The notes: a model not told the origin generated them from the sequence alone. 64,000 bases of DNA from Candidatus Saccharimonadota bacterium (GCA_017406775.1 JAFQXV010000014.1:86962-150961); one strand, 5' to 3'. Shown: positions 25,670-34,374, counted from the first letter of the stretch. Numbers and translations are program-made.

Positions 25670-26650
25670 ATGAATGGTGTAGAGATATATAAAATCAAAA
25701 GTGGCGACATCATTTTTAATGTTGACAAAAAACAAGAAACTATCTGGGCTTCTATAGACCAAGTTGCGCGACTTTTTGAAGTAACTAGACGTAGTATCGA
25801 AATTCATCTTAAAAATATTTACAATGATGGGGAACTAGAGGAAAATCGAACTGCGAAAGAAATTTTCGCAGTTCGAAAAGAAGGCAATCGCGAAGTTAGA
25901 CGTAAAATAAAAGTCTATAACCTTGATGCTATTATCTCTGTAGGCTATCGTGTAAATTCCAAGAAAGCCACCGATTTTCGTATCTGGGCCACTAAAGTAC
26001 TTCATCAATATGTAGTAGATGGCGTTGCCGTCAACGAACGGCGTCTTAAGGAATTAGATTCAAAAAAACTACACGAAATCGAAGGAGCTCTTGGTATCGT
26101 TAAGCGCCTAGTAGCCTCCTCAGATCTTTCCGCAGACGAAGCAGGTGGCATTTTAGAAGTCATCACTAAATATGGCCCCAGTTTTAAGGCACTTAAAGAA
26201 TACGACGAAGGACATATTTCTTTTGCCAAAGGAAAGAAAGCCACCAAAGTTATTTCTAAAGAAAATGGTTTAAAGATTATTGAAGAACTTAGGAAATCTG
26301 TTAAGGGCGATGAATTATTCGGTAAACCTCGCGGTAACGCTTTTGAGTCATCGTTGAATGCTATCGTCCAAACATTCAATAATGAGGACGTTTATCCATC
26401 CATTTCTGAAAAAGCTGCCAACCTCTTGTACTTTATCATTAAAGATCATCCATTTTATGATGGCAACAAACGCATTGGCGCTCTGTTTTTTGTAGTTTTT
26501 CTCACCATTAATGATTATCACCTTACCAAAAATGGTGAAACCAAAATTTCCGATCGCGCTTTAACCGCCTTAGCACTTCTGATTGCCGAGTCCAACCCCA
26601 AAGAAAAGGGCCTTCTCGTGGCCCTTATCTGCAAATTACTAGAAAATTAA
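25670..26650 (+). CDS. RhuM-Fic/Doc fusion protein
   Basis: A 326-residue two-domain protein. The N-terminal half matches the virulence RhuM family (TIWASIDQVARLFEVTRRSIEIHLKNI...DAIISVGYRVNS). The C-terminal half is a Fic/Doc domain with the full active site HPFYDGNKRIGA (HxFxDGNxR), which transfers AMP or phosphate onto proteins. Such fusions occur near mobile and toxin systems. No inhibitory (S/T)xxxE(G/N) helix or antitoxin gene was spotted. TGATATAAT ends six bases before the ATG. Targets are unknown. Confidence 0.85.
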   Translation: MNGVEIYKIKSGDIIFNVDKKQETIWASIDQVARLFEVTRRSIEIHLKNIYNDGELEENRTAKEIFAVRKEGNREVRRKIKVYNLDAIISVGYRVNSKKATDFRIWATKVLHQYVVDGVAVNERRLKELDSKKLHEIEGALGIVKRLVASSDLSADEAGGILEVITKYGPSFKALKEYDEGHISFAKGKKATKVISKENGLKIIEELRKSVKGDELFGKPRGNAFESSLNAIVQTFNNEDVYPSISEKAANLLYFIIKDHPFYDGNKRIGALFFVVFLTINDYHLTKNGETKISDRALTALALLIAESNPKEKGLLVALICKLLEN

Positions 26651-26651
26651 A

Positions 26652-27089
26652 TTAGCGCGCGTATGCAATGTTGTGCTCCATCGCTTGAGTTTCTAGCGCT
26701 GCTAAACGTTCTGCGTCGTCAATGGCCGAATTAACACAGTGCTTTACGCGGGCTTTTTCCTCGGCCTTTTTAGCGTCGTTCCAACGGTCTAGTGTCCCCA
26801 CTAAATACCCAGTAATCCTACGTAATCTCTCAAATTTGCCCTCGTCAAACCACTCTGCATGATCATTAAAATATTCTTCGACTGTTTTCTCATCGGCATT
26901 TTTACCAATTAATTTCATGCCAGCCTCAACCAAGCAGGAAACATGCATCACCTCGTACTGTTCAAAATCTTCTAAAGCCTCTTTAGCTTCTTTTTCGCTA
27001 ATCTTGGCGTATTTATTAATAGATTTTACAAACCTTTTGATATCAAAATTTTCTATCTCATTTTGATTGCGGTAGATAATTTTCTTCAT
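26652..27089 (-). CDS. Stand-alone glycyl-radical domain of class III ribonucleotide reductase
   Basis: A 145-residue protein. Its segment RRITGYLVGTLDRWNDAKK and following AEEKARVKH line up with the C-terminal glycyl-radical loop of NrdD (E. coli form RRVCGYLG...NAGKQEEVKRRVKH), with the radical Gly expected in TGYL near residue 93. The N-terminal 85 residues are a helical region of unknown role. The NrdD at 57654 stops right after its zinc site and lacks this loop, so this gene probably supplies it in trans. Two NrdR-like boxes precede the gene. The alternative is a spare-part protein, like GrcA for pyruvate formate-lyase. Confidence 0.7.
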   Translation of the reverse strand: MKKIIYRNQNEIENFDIKRFVKSINKYAKISEKEAKEALEDFEQYEVMHVSCLVEAGMKLIGKNADEKTVEEYFNDHAEWFDEGKFERLRRITGYLVGTLDRWNDAKKAEEKARVKHCVNSAIDDAERLAALETQAMEHNIAYAR

Positions 27090-27180
27090 GGTTTCCTTTC
27101 TTAGGGGCTAAAAAATAGCTCAAATCAACGCCATTTTGCCCAGTTTTTTATATTATAAGCATTACCTAAAATTATTGTAA

Positions 27181-27229
27181 TCCCTACATATAGCGTTTGT
27201 CAAGACTTTTTCAACACTAAATATGGTGT
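27181..27229 (-). promoter_or_regulatory. Pair of NrdR-like boxes upstream of the glycyl-radical gene
   Basis: Compared with the NrdR consensus ACACTATATATAGTGT, bases 27214-27229 match at 14 of 16 and 27181-27196 at 12 of 16. The 33-bp spacing is about three helical turns, usual for NrdR box pairs. They lie between this gene and divergent mutM and could affect both. Confidence 0.7.
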
Positions 27230-27275
27230 TTGTTGTGGAAAACCTCATTCTCCGTAAATATGATAAAATAATAGT

Positions 27276-28136
27276 ATGCCAGAGTTACCAGAAGTAGAAA
27301 CAATCAGGCGTGGGCTTCAAGACTATATACTTAAAAAGAAAATCAAACAGATAGATATACTATGCGAAAAATCATTTATTGGCCAACCTTGCGTTGGAAC
27401 TGTTGAAAACATCAGACGCTTTGGTAAAGCTCTAGTTTTAGATTTAGATAATAGTAACTCGTTGATGATTCATCTCCGTATGACCGGCCAGCTAATTTAT
27501 GACGGCAAAGAACGTTATGCCGCGGGCCACCCTAGTGATAATTTTACGGATCATCTCCCCAATAAACAAACTCGGGTTATTCTGCATTTTGAGGATGGAA
27601 CATTATTCTTTAACGACCAGCGCAAATTTGGCTTTATTAAAATTATCCCTACAGACCAGGTTAAGGACGAACCTTTTATCGGTAAATTAGCCAAAGAACC
27701 TTGGGAAATGTCGCCATCAGAATTTTACCAAAAATTGCAAAAGCATCCCAAGTCTTGTATCAAAGCAGTTATCTTAGACCAAACTGTTATTTGTGGTTTA
27801 GGTAATATTTATGCAGACGAATCCTTATTTGCAGCGGGGATTCACCCATTAAAAAAAGCCGGACTTTTAAGCCAAGAAGAAGCCAAACGGCTCTTAGAGG
27901 AGGCTAGAAAGGTAATGGATAAATCGATCGCTTCTGGCGGGTCCACTATGGCAACCTATGTTCGTGCAGACGGCTCAAGGGGTGATTATTTGGAAAAGTT
28001 TGCTCAAGTTTTTCGCAGGGAAGGCAAGCCATGTCTAAAATGTGGTAGCAAAATTATTAAAATTAAAGTTGCTGGACGCGGTACTCATATTTGCCCAACT
28101 TGCCAAAAGGATTTTTCGAAGGAGGCTCATGATTAA
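27276..28136 (+). CDS. mutM: Formamidopyrimidine-DNA glycosylase
   Basis: Removes oxidised purines such as 8-oxoguanine and nicks the abasic site. The 286-residue enzyme starts with the catalytic MPELPEVE (Pro-1 nucleophile after Met removal), has the helix-two-turn-helix region (GNIYADESLFAAGIHP) and ends in an intact zinc finger with four cysteines (CLKCGSK...CPTC). This shows zinc sites are not lost in all proteins of this genome. TGATAAAAT ends six bases before the ATG. It overlaps holA by 8 bp. Confidence 0.97.
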   Translation: MPELPEVETIRRGLQDYILKKKIKQIDILCEKSFIGQPCVGTVENIRRFGKALVLDLDNSNSLMIHLRMTGQLIYDGKERYAAGHPSDNFTDHLPNKQTRVILHFEDGTLFFNDQRKFGFIKIIPTDQVKDEPFIGKLAKEPWEMSPSEFYQKLQKHPKSCIKAVILDQTVICGLGNIYADESLFAAGIHPLKKAGLLSQEEAKRLLEEARKVMDKSIASGGSTMATYVRADGSRGDYLEKFAQVFRREGKPCLKCGSKIIKIKVAGRGTHICPTCQKDFSKEAHD

Positions 28137-28734
28137 AATCTATTACGGCGACGATCGGGTGCGCGCCAAAGAGGCTATTCAGCAGTTCCTAGGACTAAAT
28201 TACGAGGTTATAGATGGTGCAAATCTTGAACCCAGTACTCTTCCTACGATTTTCCTGGGCGCCTCGCTTTTTGCCGAAAAGCGTTCAATCTTACTGCGTG
28301 ATTTTAGTGAAAATAAAAGCGTCTACGAAAAACTTCCAGATTATCTCGAAACGCCTCACAATATTGCAATTCTTGAATCTAAGTTAGATAAACGTTCGGC
28401 CACATTTAAGGCATTAAAGGGAAAAGTGGAATTATGCGAATTTACACTTCCCGAGAAAACAAATTTCAATCAGGTTTTTGACATTTATAAAACAGCCAAA
28501 AACGATGGCCCAAAGGCGGTGGCTATACTTGCCAAAATAAAAAGTTCTGAAGATCCAATTCAGTTTGCCGGACTATTAAATTCGCAGGCCATTAGAGATT
28601 TTGCTTTAAGGCAGGGAAGCAAAGAAAAGAGAGCCCTTAAAGAGCTCTCCAAACTTGACCTTGAGTTAAAATCTTCTAAGCTGCAGCCTTGGCTTTTGAT
28701 TGAGTCTTTTTTGCTGCAGGTTTCTTCGTGGTAG
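28129..28734 (+). CDS. Probable DNA polymerase III delta subunit (HolA-like)
   Basis: A 201-residue protein that begins MIKIYYGDDRVRAKEAIQQF and continues with the HolA-type pattern ASLFAEKRSILLRDFSEN...YLETPHNIAILESKLDKRSATFKALK, where the LDKR segment matches the delta clamp-loader subunit. It is much shorter than E. coli HolA (343 residues) and appears to keep mainly the first domain and a helical remainder. The start at 28129 has GGAGG seven bases upstream. Its 3' end overlaps rpsT on the other strand by 59 bp. Confidence 0.65.
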   Translation: MIKIYYGDDRVRAKEAIQQFLGLNYEVIDGANLEPSTLPTIFLGASLFAEKRSILLRDFSENKSVYEKLPDYLETPHNIAILESKLDKRSATFKALKGKVELCEFTLPEKTNFNQVFDIYKTAKNDGPKAVAILAKIKSSEDPIQFAGLLNSQAIRDFALRQGSKEKRALKELSKLDLELKSSKLQPWLLIESFLLQVSSW

Positions 28735-29014
28735 TAGCTTTAGCGGTGGCTTTCGCCTTTTTTTCTAGCTTTACATTTTCCGCTTTAGCAATTGCATGAA
28801 GTTTAGCTTTACGACGTGAAGCTGTGTTTTTCTTCATCAAATCTTTTTTGACAGCTTTATCATATTCTGACTGAGCTTTTGCAAGATTTTCCGCTGAAGG
28901 GTTCTTTTTAAAGGCTTTAAGAGCAGCCTTTATCTCTTTCTTGATTTCTACATTGTGCGCAGTGCGTTTTTCCGCTTGTCTGGCAGCCTTTTTGGCAGAT
29001 TTGATAATCGGCAT
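28676..29014 (-). CDS. rpsT: 30S ribosomal protein bS20 with a basic tail
   Basis: A 112-residue bS20, a helical small-subunit protein. The core MPIIKSAKKAARQAEKRTAHN ... KNTASRRKAKLHAIAK fits the family. After residue 85 it carries a long Lys/Ala/Thr tail (KKAKATAKATTTKKPAAKK) not present in most members. The tail-coding DNA is antisense to the holA-like 3' end (59 bp overlap). Confidence 0.95.
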   Translation of the reverse strand: MPIIKSAKKAARQAEKRTAHNVEIKKEIKAALKAFKKNPSAENLAKAQSEYDKAVKKDLMKKNTASRRKAKLHAIAKAENVKLEKKAKATAKATTTKKPAAKKTQSKAKAAA

Positions 29015-29170
29015 TTTATTCCTATTTGCATTAAAAATTAATAACTTCCCATTATTATAACTCTTTTACCTCAAAAAGTAAAGAGATAAAATATTTACTC
29101 CCGCTAGGATGGCCCTTGAATTTGATTAGGGCTTATGCTAATATTATAGTAGAAAGAAAAGGATATCGAT

Positions 29171-30862
29171 ATGCCAGACAACAATACTAGTCCTACTACG
29201 AACCCTGTGGCGCCAGCTGATTCTACTGCAGCAGGTACTAATTTAGATGCGAACCCAGTTGTTGTTGATCCATTATCGCCAGATTCTGCACCAGTTACTA
29301 CACCCACGGAAGATCATAACACGGAGTCTGAGGTTGCCCATAAAATTGCAGAGGCGCAGAACGTACTTATTGCCTTATCGAGTGATCCATCTGTAGACGA
29401 AATATCTGCAGCTATCGGGCTTTCCTTGTTTTTGGATCGTATTGGTAAGAATGCCACGGCTATTTACTCTGGCTCCACTCCTAATGCGCTCGAATTCTTA
29501 AAACCAGAAGAAACCTTCGAATCCTCTGCGGATGTTTTGCAAGATTTTGTCATTGCATTAAATAAGGAAAAAGCCGACCATCTCAGGTATAAAATCGATG
29601 GCGATTATGTCAAGATCTATGTTACGCCTTATCGTACTAGAGTTTCGGAAGACGATTTAGAATTTTCGTATGGCGATTATAACATAGATTTAGTGTTAGC
29701 CCTTGATGTGGCTAACGGCGTAGATCTGGATTCGGCCTTGCGCGAACACGGGCGTATTATGCACGATGCGTCAATTGTTAATATTACTACTGGCAACCCA
29801 GGCAAATTTGGCGAAATTGAGTGGAGTGATAAAAAAGCCAGTTCCATATCAGAAATGATCGCTAATTTACTCTATAGCATTAATTCCAAAGAACAAGTCG
29901 CCCCTGAAGAAGCTACCGCATTTCTTACTGGCATTGTAGCTGCTACAGATAGATTCTCAAATGCTAGTACTACGGCGGAAACTATGAAGGTATCTTCTAA
30001 GCTAATGGAGTCTGGCGCTAATCAGCAACTTATTTCGGCCAATATCACATCCGAAACAGAAAACGAACTACTAAATGTTCTTCCAACCAAAAAATCTTCC
30101 TCAAAGACAAACTCCGACCCCACCGAGCTGGATATTGAACACCCTGCAGACGAAAAACCACAAGATTCTAAAGAGTCGCCAAAAACCGAATCATCAAAAG
30201 ATGACGATTCTCCCAAAACTGTAGAGGACGACGGGTTACTAGAAGATCTACAGGCTGCTGCGGCTAGTCTAGCTCAGGCAGGGGACGAGACGGTCCCAAT
30301 CGCCAAAGAGGAGCCGATCTCAATTAATAGTGCCGATGTTACCCCAGTTGAAACAATTAGTGCTCCAGGTAATTTCGATACTCCTGCAATAGAAACCGGT
30401 AAAAATTCATTTAGTGCCGCCGAACCAACACAAGACTACAGAAAAATGGTGGAAGAAGCGCTTGCTGATAGCCCCAGTTCAATACCTCAGGGGCCAATCG
30501 TATCTGAACCAGAAAACCCCGCCGCAATCAACGCACCAGTTGTTCCATCTACACCAGAGATCAACGGCGTACCAGAAATCAATTATATGCCAGCACCAGG
30601 TGAGGAATTATTACCGCCACCCCCAACTCCACCAATCGATACTAACGCGTTTGTGCCGTCAGATCTTACAGCTCAAGCTTCAATCAACCCAGTCGTTACA
30701 CCAGAATCCACTCCATTACCTAACCCACCCGCGACGCCAGAATTGCCAACTATTAATAATCCAGGATCACCTACTTCGCTCGGACCACAGCCAGCAATGC
30801 AGGATCAAGTCTATAACCCTCAGGCTACCGACCCTAATGCATTTAAGATTCCAGGAATGTAA
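29171..30862 (+). CDS. Degenerate DHH-type phosphoesterase with a long Pro-rich tail
   Basis: A 563-residue protein. Residues about 55-290 resemble the DHH/NrnA fold (NVLIALSSDPSVDEISAAIGLSLFLDRIGKNATAIY...DLVLALDVAN). The expected His and DxD metal ligands are not kept (SSDPSVDEIS replaces HxNPDGDAxGS), so catalysis is doubtful. The remaining 270 residues are Pro/Ser/Glu/Asn-rich and disordered-looking. No signal peptide is seen. The family is common in CPR genomes; its role there is not established. Confidence 0.7.
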   Translation: MPDNNTSPTTNPVAPADSTAAGTNLDANPVVVDPLSPDSAPVTTPTEDHNTESEVAHKIAEAQNVLIALSSDPSVDEISAAIGLSLFLDRIGKNATAIYSGSTPNALEFLKPEETFESSADVLQDFVIALNKEKADHLRYKIDGDYVKIYVTPYRTRVSEDDLEFSYGDYNIDLVLALDVANGVDLDSALREHGRIMHDASIVNITTGNPGKFGEIEWSDKKASSISEMIANLLYSINSKEQVAPEEATAFLTGIVAATDRFSNASTTAETMKVSSKLMESGANQQLISANITSETENELLNVLPTKKSSSKTNSDPTELDIEHPADEKPQDSKESPKTESSKDDDSPKTVEDDGLLEDLQAAAASLAQAGDETVPIAKEEPISINSADVTPVETISAPGNFDTPAIETGKNSFSAAEPTQDYRKMVEEALADSPSSIPQGPIVSEPENPAAINAPVVPSTPEINGVPEINYMPAPGEELLPPPPTPPIDTNAFVPSDLTAQASINPVVTPESTPLPNPPATPELPTINNPGSPTSLGPQPAMQDQVYNPQATDPNAFKIPGM

Positions 30863-30867
30863 TTCTT

Positions 30868-30897
30868 AAAAAAAGGACCCTTTAAGGGTCCTTTTTT
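30868..30897 (+). terminator. Rho-independent terminator after the DHH-like gene
   Basis: A perfect stem (aaaggaccc/gggtccttt with extended A/T pairs) is followed by a T-run, 6 bases after the stop. Confidence 0.9.
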
Positions 30898-31012
30898 GAT
30901 ATTTTTGTGAAAACAAAAATGGCGGAACCGCACCGAAGGTTCGAGCTTTGCTCGTCGAGACTCGATTCGAAGAACGAGTCTCTCTTTTTTGATATTTTTA
31001 TGAAAACAAAAA
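30892..31012. repeat. Duplicate of the tRNA-Asp 3' end and flank
   Basis: Bases 30892-30930 repeat 30985-31023 with one mismatch over 39 bp. The repeated unit is the CCA end and acceptor strand of tRNA-Asp plus its 3' flank (tttttgatattttt, tgaaaacaaaaatgg). Between the copies lies a hairpin (gagactcg / cgagtctc, about 30957-30982) and an accgaaggt motif also found beside the tRNA-Arg copy. The arrangement is the same as at tRNA-Arg. Confidence 0.8.
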
Positions 31013-31089
31013 TGGCGGAACCGACGAGACTCGAACTCGCGACCTCTGCCGTGACAGGGCAGCGCTCTAACCAACTGAGCTACGATTCC
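31013..31089 (-). tRNA. tRNA-Asp (anticodon GTC)
   Basis: A 77-nt cloverleaf with encoded CCA. Acceptor GGAATCG pairs with CGGTTCC, D arm GCTC/GAGC, anticodon stem CTGCC/GGCAG with loop CTGTCAC (GTC), T arm GCGAG/CTCGT with loop TTCGAGT. A TGGTATAAA box lies about 11 bases upstream on the minus strand. Confidence 0.95.
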
Positions 31090-31149
31090 ACTGCTCATAT
31101 TTTATACCATCTTGCCAGTTAAGTCAAGGTGTGATATAATTACTCTAAT

Positions 31150-31368
31150 ATGGCAATTAAAGTTACAAGAAAAGATCAGGGTGAGGCAAACGAAAACATC
31201 ATTCGTCGTTTCAACCGTAAAGTTTTACAGAGCGGCATGATGCCTCTTAAGAAGTCGCAAATGCGTTTTAGTAAGCCTATTTCTAAGCGCGAGCGCCGCT
31301 TAAAGGCTATCATTCGTGAAGCTCGTAAGGCTGAAAAAACCGAACGTATTAAGCTAGGTCTCAAATAA
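31150..31368 (+). CDS. rpsU: 30S ribosomal protein bS21
   Basis: A 72-residue bS21 with IRRFNRKVLQSGMM and the basic C-terminal helix SKRERRLKAIIREARK. bS21 helps base-pair the 16S 3' end with Shine-Dalgarno sequences, of interest given the many leaderless genes here. TGATATAAT ends nine bases before the ATG. A terminator follows directly. Confidence 0.96.
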   Translation: MAIKVTRKDQGEANENIIRRFNRKVLQSGMMPLKKSQMRFSKPISKRERRLKAIIREARKAEKTERIKLGLK

Positions 31369-31400
31369 TAAAATATCTCCTTCGGGAGATATTTTATTAT
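31367..31400 (+). terminator. UUCG-capped terminator after rpsU
   Basis: Thirteen-bp stem (ataaaatatctcc / ggagatattttat) closed by a TTCG tetraloop, overlapping the rpsU stop region. Confidence 0.88.
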
Positions 31401-31466
31401 GGCGAAATTTAAAGATAAGAAACAAGTTGCATTTCTTTATGATATAATCTCTCTAAAGGAGATTAT

Positions 31467-32060
31467 ATGATTATATTATTTGGTTTAGCCGGTTCTGGCA
31501 AAGGCACTCAAGGCAAAGCATTGTCTGAGATTTTTGGTTGGCGCTGGTTATCGGTTGGTGAAGCGATTCGCCAAACCGGAGAATATAAGGAAATTACTGA
31601 CCGAGGCGAATTGATCCCAGATAGCGAGGTCGTAAAACTGATGGATAAGCAAATCCAGCGTGCCGAAGCGGAGGGGTACGATGTAATACTAGACGGTTAT
31701 CCTCGCAACAAGGAGCAGGCGGAATACCTTATCGCCCACATGGCCGATAAAATCAATGGGGCTATCATCCTGGAAGTACCCAAAGACGAACTCCTAAAAC
31801 GTCTGGCTCTGCGCGGTCGTGATGATGATAAAAAAAGAGCTAGCATAGAAAAACGTTTTGCGATTTTTGAACAAAATATTTATTCAATTTTACCTCTGTT
31901 GGGAGCTAAAAATATCCCGATAGAACGTGTAGATGGTGTGGGTGCCGTAGAAGAAGTCACCGACCGTCTTGTAAAGGTCGTCAAGACTATGAATCCCGAC
32001 GCCACCGAGCAAACCCAAGATGTAAACGGTGGAGAAATCGAAAAAAGCTATGGCGAATAA
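31467..32060 (+). CDS. adk: Adenylate kinase
   Basis: A 197-residue kinase that interconverts AMP, ADP and ATP. Walker A is FGLAGSGKGTQ; the AMP-binding part has the DGYPRNKEQAEYL motif and the lid has RGRDDDKKRASIEKR, short and without zinc ligands. Substitutions such as VGEAIR for GDLLR are unusual, so a related nucleoside monophosphate kinase is possible. It has an AAAGGAG ribosome-binding site and overlaps map by 11 bp, as in many bacteria. Confidence 0.88.
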   Translation: MIILFGLAGSGKGTQGKALSEIFGWRWLSVGEAIRQTGEYKEITDRGELIPDSEVVKLMDKQIQRAEAEGYDVILDGYPRNKEQAEYLIAHMADKINGAIILEVPKDELLKRLALRGRDDDKKRASIEKRFAIFEQNIYSILPLLGAKNIPIERVDGVGAVEEVTDRLVKVVKTMNPDATEQTQDVNGGEIEKSYGE

Positions 32061-32838
32061 ACTCATCAATATCGAAACCGCCTCCAGGGCTGAAGTGGAC
32101 CAAAAAATCGCCGCTATGCGCGCCGGCGGCAAAATCCTCGGCAACCTCCTACAAGATCTGAAAGATTACGTCAAGCCCGGTATGACCGGCAAGCAAATCG
32201 ACGCCTGGGTCCGCAAGGAAATCATAAAACGTGGCGCCGGAGTAGCCTACGATATGCTCGACGACGAATTCCCGGGTGCCATCTGTATTTCCGTTAACGA
32301 CGCTCTCGTCCACGGCGCCCCCACCGACGAACCTCTAGAAGAAGGTGATAAAGTTTCTTTCGATTTAGATATTTATTATGATGGTTATTTTACTGACTCT
32401 GCCTTCACGATGATTGTCGGCACTAAAGCCAACCCCGCTGTGAAAAAAATGCTCCAAGTCACCGAATCCTCTATGTGGGAGGGAATCGAGCAGGTCAAGC
32501 CCGGCGCTCATATCGGCGATATCAGCCACGCCGTCGAGCAAGTCCTTCGCAAGGGTCACCTCGGCGTCATCGAGAATTACATTGGTCACGGTATCGGCAA
32601 ATCTATGCACGAGCTTCCCGAAGTCCCCAACTACGGCAAGAAAGGTCGCGGCTACAAGCTCGTCGAAGGCGACACCATTTGTATCGAGCCAATGTCTTGC
32701 CTCGGCAAACCCGCTAACTACGTTGATGAAGACAGCAACTGGACCGTCCGCATGAAAGACGGTTCCATCGGCTGCCACTGCGAGCACACAGTATTAGTGA
32801 CCAAAGATGGTTATGAGGTTCTGACCTTACCAGATTAA
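32050..32838 (+). CDS. map: Methionine aminopeptidase type I
   Basis: Removes the initiator Met from new proteins. The 262-residue enzyme has the metal ligands in SFDLDIYYDGYFTDSAFTMIVG (two Asp), NYIGHGIGKSMHELPEVPNYG (His), EPMSCLG (Glu) and CEHTVLV (Glu). Start 32050 (MANKLINIE) avoids the upstream adk-internal Met. Codons shift: the first 285 bases are C-ending and GC-rich, bases about 32338-32410 are AT-rich, and then GC-rich again. Its stop codon lies inside a palindrome arm. Confidence 0.96.
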   Translation: MANKLINIETASRAEVDQKIAAMRAGGKILGNLLQDLKDYVKPGMTGKQIDAWVRKEIIKRGAGVAYDMLDDEFPGAICISVNDALVHGAPTDEPLEEGDKVSFDLDIYYDGYFTDSAFTMIVGTKANPAVKKMLQVTESSMWEGIEQVKPGAHIGDISHAVEQVLRKGHLGVIENYIGHGIGKSMHELPEVPNYGKKGRGYKLVEGDTICIEPMSCLGKPANYVDEDSNWTVRMKDGSIGCHCEHTVLVTKDGYEVLTLPD

Positions 32839-32893
32839 ACAAAATAACTCAGATTGAGTGAACCGCGAACGAAACTGAGTTATTTTGTTTAAT
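32834..32893. repeat. Palindrome at the map stop codon and before ftsA
   Basis: A perfect 19-bp inverted repeat (32834-32852 with 32875-32893) encloses 22 bases (attgagtgaaccgcgaac...). The left arm contains the map stop. It may end map transcription and sets the edge of the ftsA promoter. Confidence 0.88.
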
Positions 32894-32903
32894 TTGTCGA
32901 GTA

Positions 32904-32912
32904 TGATATAAT
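32904..32912 (+). promoter_or_regulatory. Extended -10 promoter of ftsA
   Basis: TGATATAAT ends six bases before the ftsA ATG, predicting a leaderless mRNA. Confidence 0.75.
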
Positions 32913-32918
32913 AAGCTT

Positions 32919-34163
32919 ATGGATGAAAATAAGCACTTCGTAACTGGCTTGGATGTCGGCACCGAGAACGTCCGTGCCGTCATCGCCAGCGTTAATAAAT
33001 CAGGCGAAATCGCCATCGTCGGCTTCAATGAAGGTAAATCCGCCGGTATGCGAAAAGGCGTACCTGCCAATCTTGCCGGTCCCGCCGGTGCCATTGACAA
33101 AATGCTCGGTGATGCCGAGCGGATGGGTGGCTATGATGTCCGCAGTGCTTATGTTTCTATCAACGGCTCTACTGTCATTTCCACCCACACCGAAGGCATG
33201 ATTGCCGTCGGCACCGTAGAACACGAGATTAATGACGAAGATTTAGACCGCGTCGAGGACGTCGCTGTATCGGGGCGCATCCCGGCCAATCGCGACGCGC
33301 TAGACGTAGTCCCTCTGGAGTATGCCCTAGATGGCCAGGGCGGCATTAAGAACCCCCTCGGTATGTCCGGTGCCCGCCTCGAGATGCGCGCCAACGTGAT
33401 TTCCGCCCTCACTCCCAATTGTGAGAATTTGAAGAAAGCCACTATGGCCGCCGATGTCGAGGCCCTCCGTCTTGTTCCGAGCCCCGTTGCCGCCGCAAAA
33501 GCAGTCTTAAACGAGAAGCAAAAGGAAAACGGCGTCGCCGTCGTTGATTTTGGTGCTACCACTACCGGTATTGCGGTTTACGAGGAAGGCGATCTCCAAT
33601 ATGTCGGAGTCATTCCAGTGGGTTCCAATAATATCACCAACGACCTTGCCATTGTCCTCGCCATTGATCCCGACCTCGCCGAGGAAATCAAGACCCGCTT
33701 CATCACCGGCGATTTTGATTCCGAGAAATCCATCGCCATCAAAGTAGGGAAGAACGGCGAGCGCACCTTTGACCGCAAAGAAGTCGAAGCAGTCGTCAAA
33801 GCCCGTCTTGATGAAATCTTCGCCGAAATCCGTAAGAAGCTCAAATCCGCCCACTACGACCAGCGCCTCCCAGAGGGTATCATACTCACTGGTGGTGGCG
33901 CCAAAATGCGCGATATCGACATTTTCGCGAAACAAGCCCTCGAGGCCTCCGTCAAAATCGGTATCCCTGTGGCGCTAGGCGGCGTTGCCGAATCCGTCGC
34001 TAGACCCGAATTCGCCGTCGCTGTCGGTCTCGCCATCATCGCCGCCGAGTCTGGCGACCTGCCGCCAGTTAGTGGCAAGAAGTCTAAGAAACAGAGCAAA
34101 AAACCCTCCGCCCCCGGCGCCAATCCTTTCACCTTCATCAAGAAACTCTTCTCCAAGTTTTAA
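32919..34163 (+). CDS. ftsA: Cell division protein FtsA
   Basis: Actin-like ATPase that tethers FtsZ to the membrane. The 414-residue protein starts VTGLDVGTENVRAVIA (phosphate 1), has the 1C domain, VAVVDFGATTTGIAVYEEG (phosphate 2) and GIILTGGGAKMRDID (adenosine motif). The C-terminus is a Lys-rich linker followed by an amphipathic membrane-targeting helix (NPFTFIKKLFSKF). Codons are notably C-ending compared with most of the window. The usual partner ftsZ is 6.1 kb downstream, with the DGR between them. Confidence 0.95.
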   Translation: MDENKHFVTGLDVGTENVRAVIASVNKSGEIAIVGFNEGKSAGMRKGVPANLAGPAGAIDKMLGDAERMGGYDVRSAYVSINGSTVISTHTEGMIAVGTVEHEINDEDLDRVEDVAVSGRIPANRDALDVVPLEYALDGQGGIKNPLGMSGARLEMRANVISALTPNCENLKKATMAADVEALRLVPSPVAAAKAVLNEKQKENGVAVVDFGATTTGIAVYEEGDLQYVGVIPVGSNNITNDLAIVLAIDPDLAEEIKTRFITGDFDSEKSIAIKVGKNGERTFDRKEVEAVVKARLDEIFAEIRKKLKSAHYDQRLPEGIILTGGGAKMRDIDIFAKQALEASVKIGIPVALGGVAESVARPEFAVAVGLAIIAAESGDLPPVSGKKSKKQSKKPSAPGANPFTFIKKLFSKF

Positions 34164-34196
34164 CAAATACTCCTCACGATAACCCCACTCATCGAG

Positions 34197-34230
34197 CAAA
34201 CTTTATAAACATTGACAAACTTTATAAAGT
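34197..34230. repeat. Direct repeats caaactttataaa with a palindrome
   Basis: The 13-mer occurs at 34197-34209 and 34216-34228 (19-bp period). The second copy contains the perfect palindrome actttataaagt (34219-34230). It lies in the 211-bp gap before the DGR target gene and could be an operator; nothing else recognisable lies there apart from the promoter. Confidence 0.5.
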
Positions 34231-34305
34231 TATGCCACCGCCGAAATGTTAAAATAAACATCCGGCTTACGCAAAGTTTAAGAACACAAAAACCACAAAA
34301 CCCTC

Positions 34306-34334
34306 TTGCATTTTATTCATAAGCACTATATAAT
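34306..34334 (+). promoter_or_regulatory. Sigma-70 promoter of the DGR target gene
   Basis: TTGCAT (34306-34311) and TATAAT (34329-34334) are spaced by 17 bp. The ATG lies 40 bases downstream, so this gene has a leader, with AAGG near 34364 as a weak ribosome-binding site. Confidence 0.75.
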
Positions 34335-34374
34335 ATAATCATTAAGATTACACGCTAACACATAAGGTCATCGG

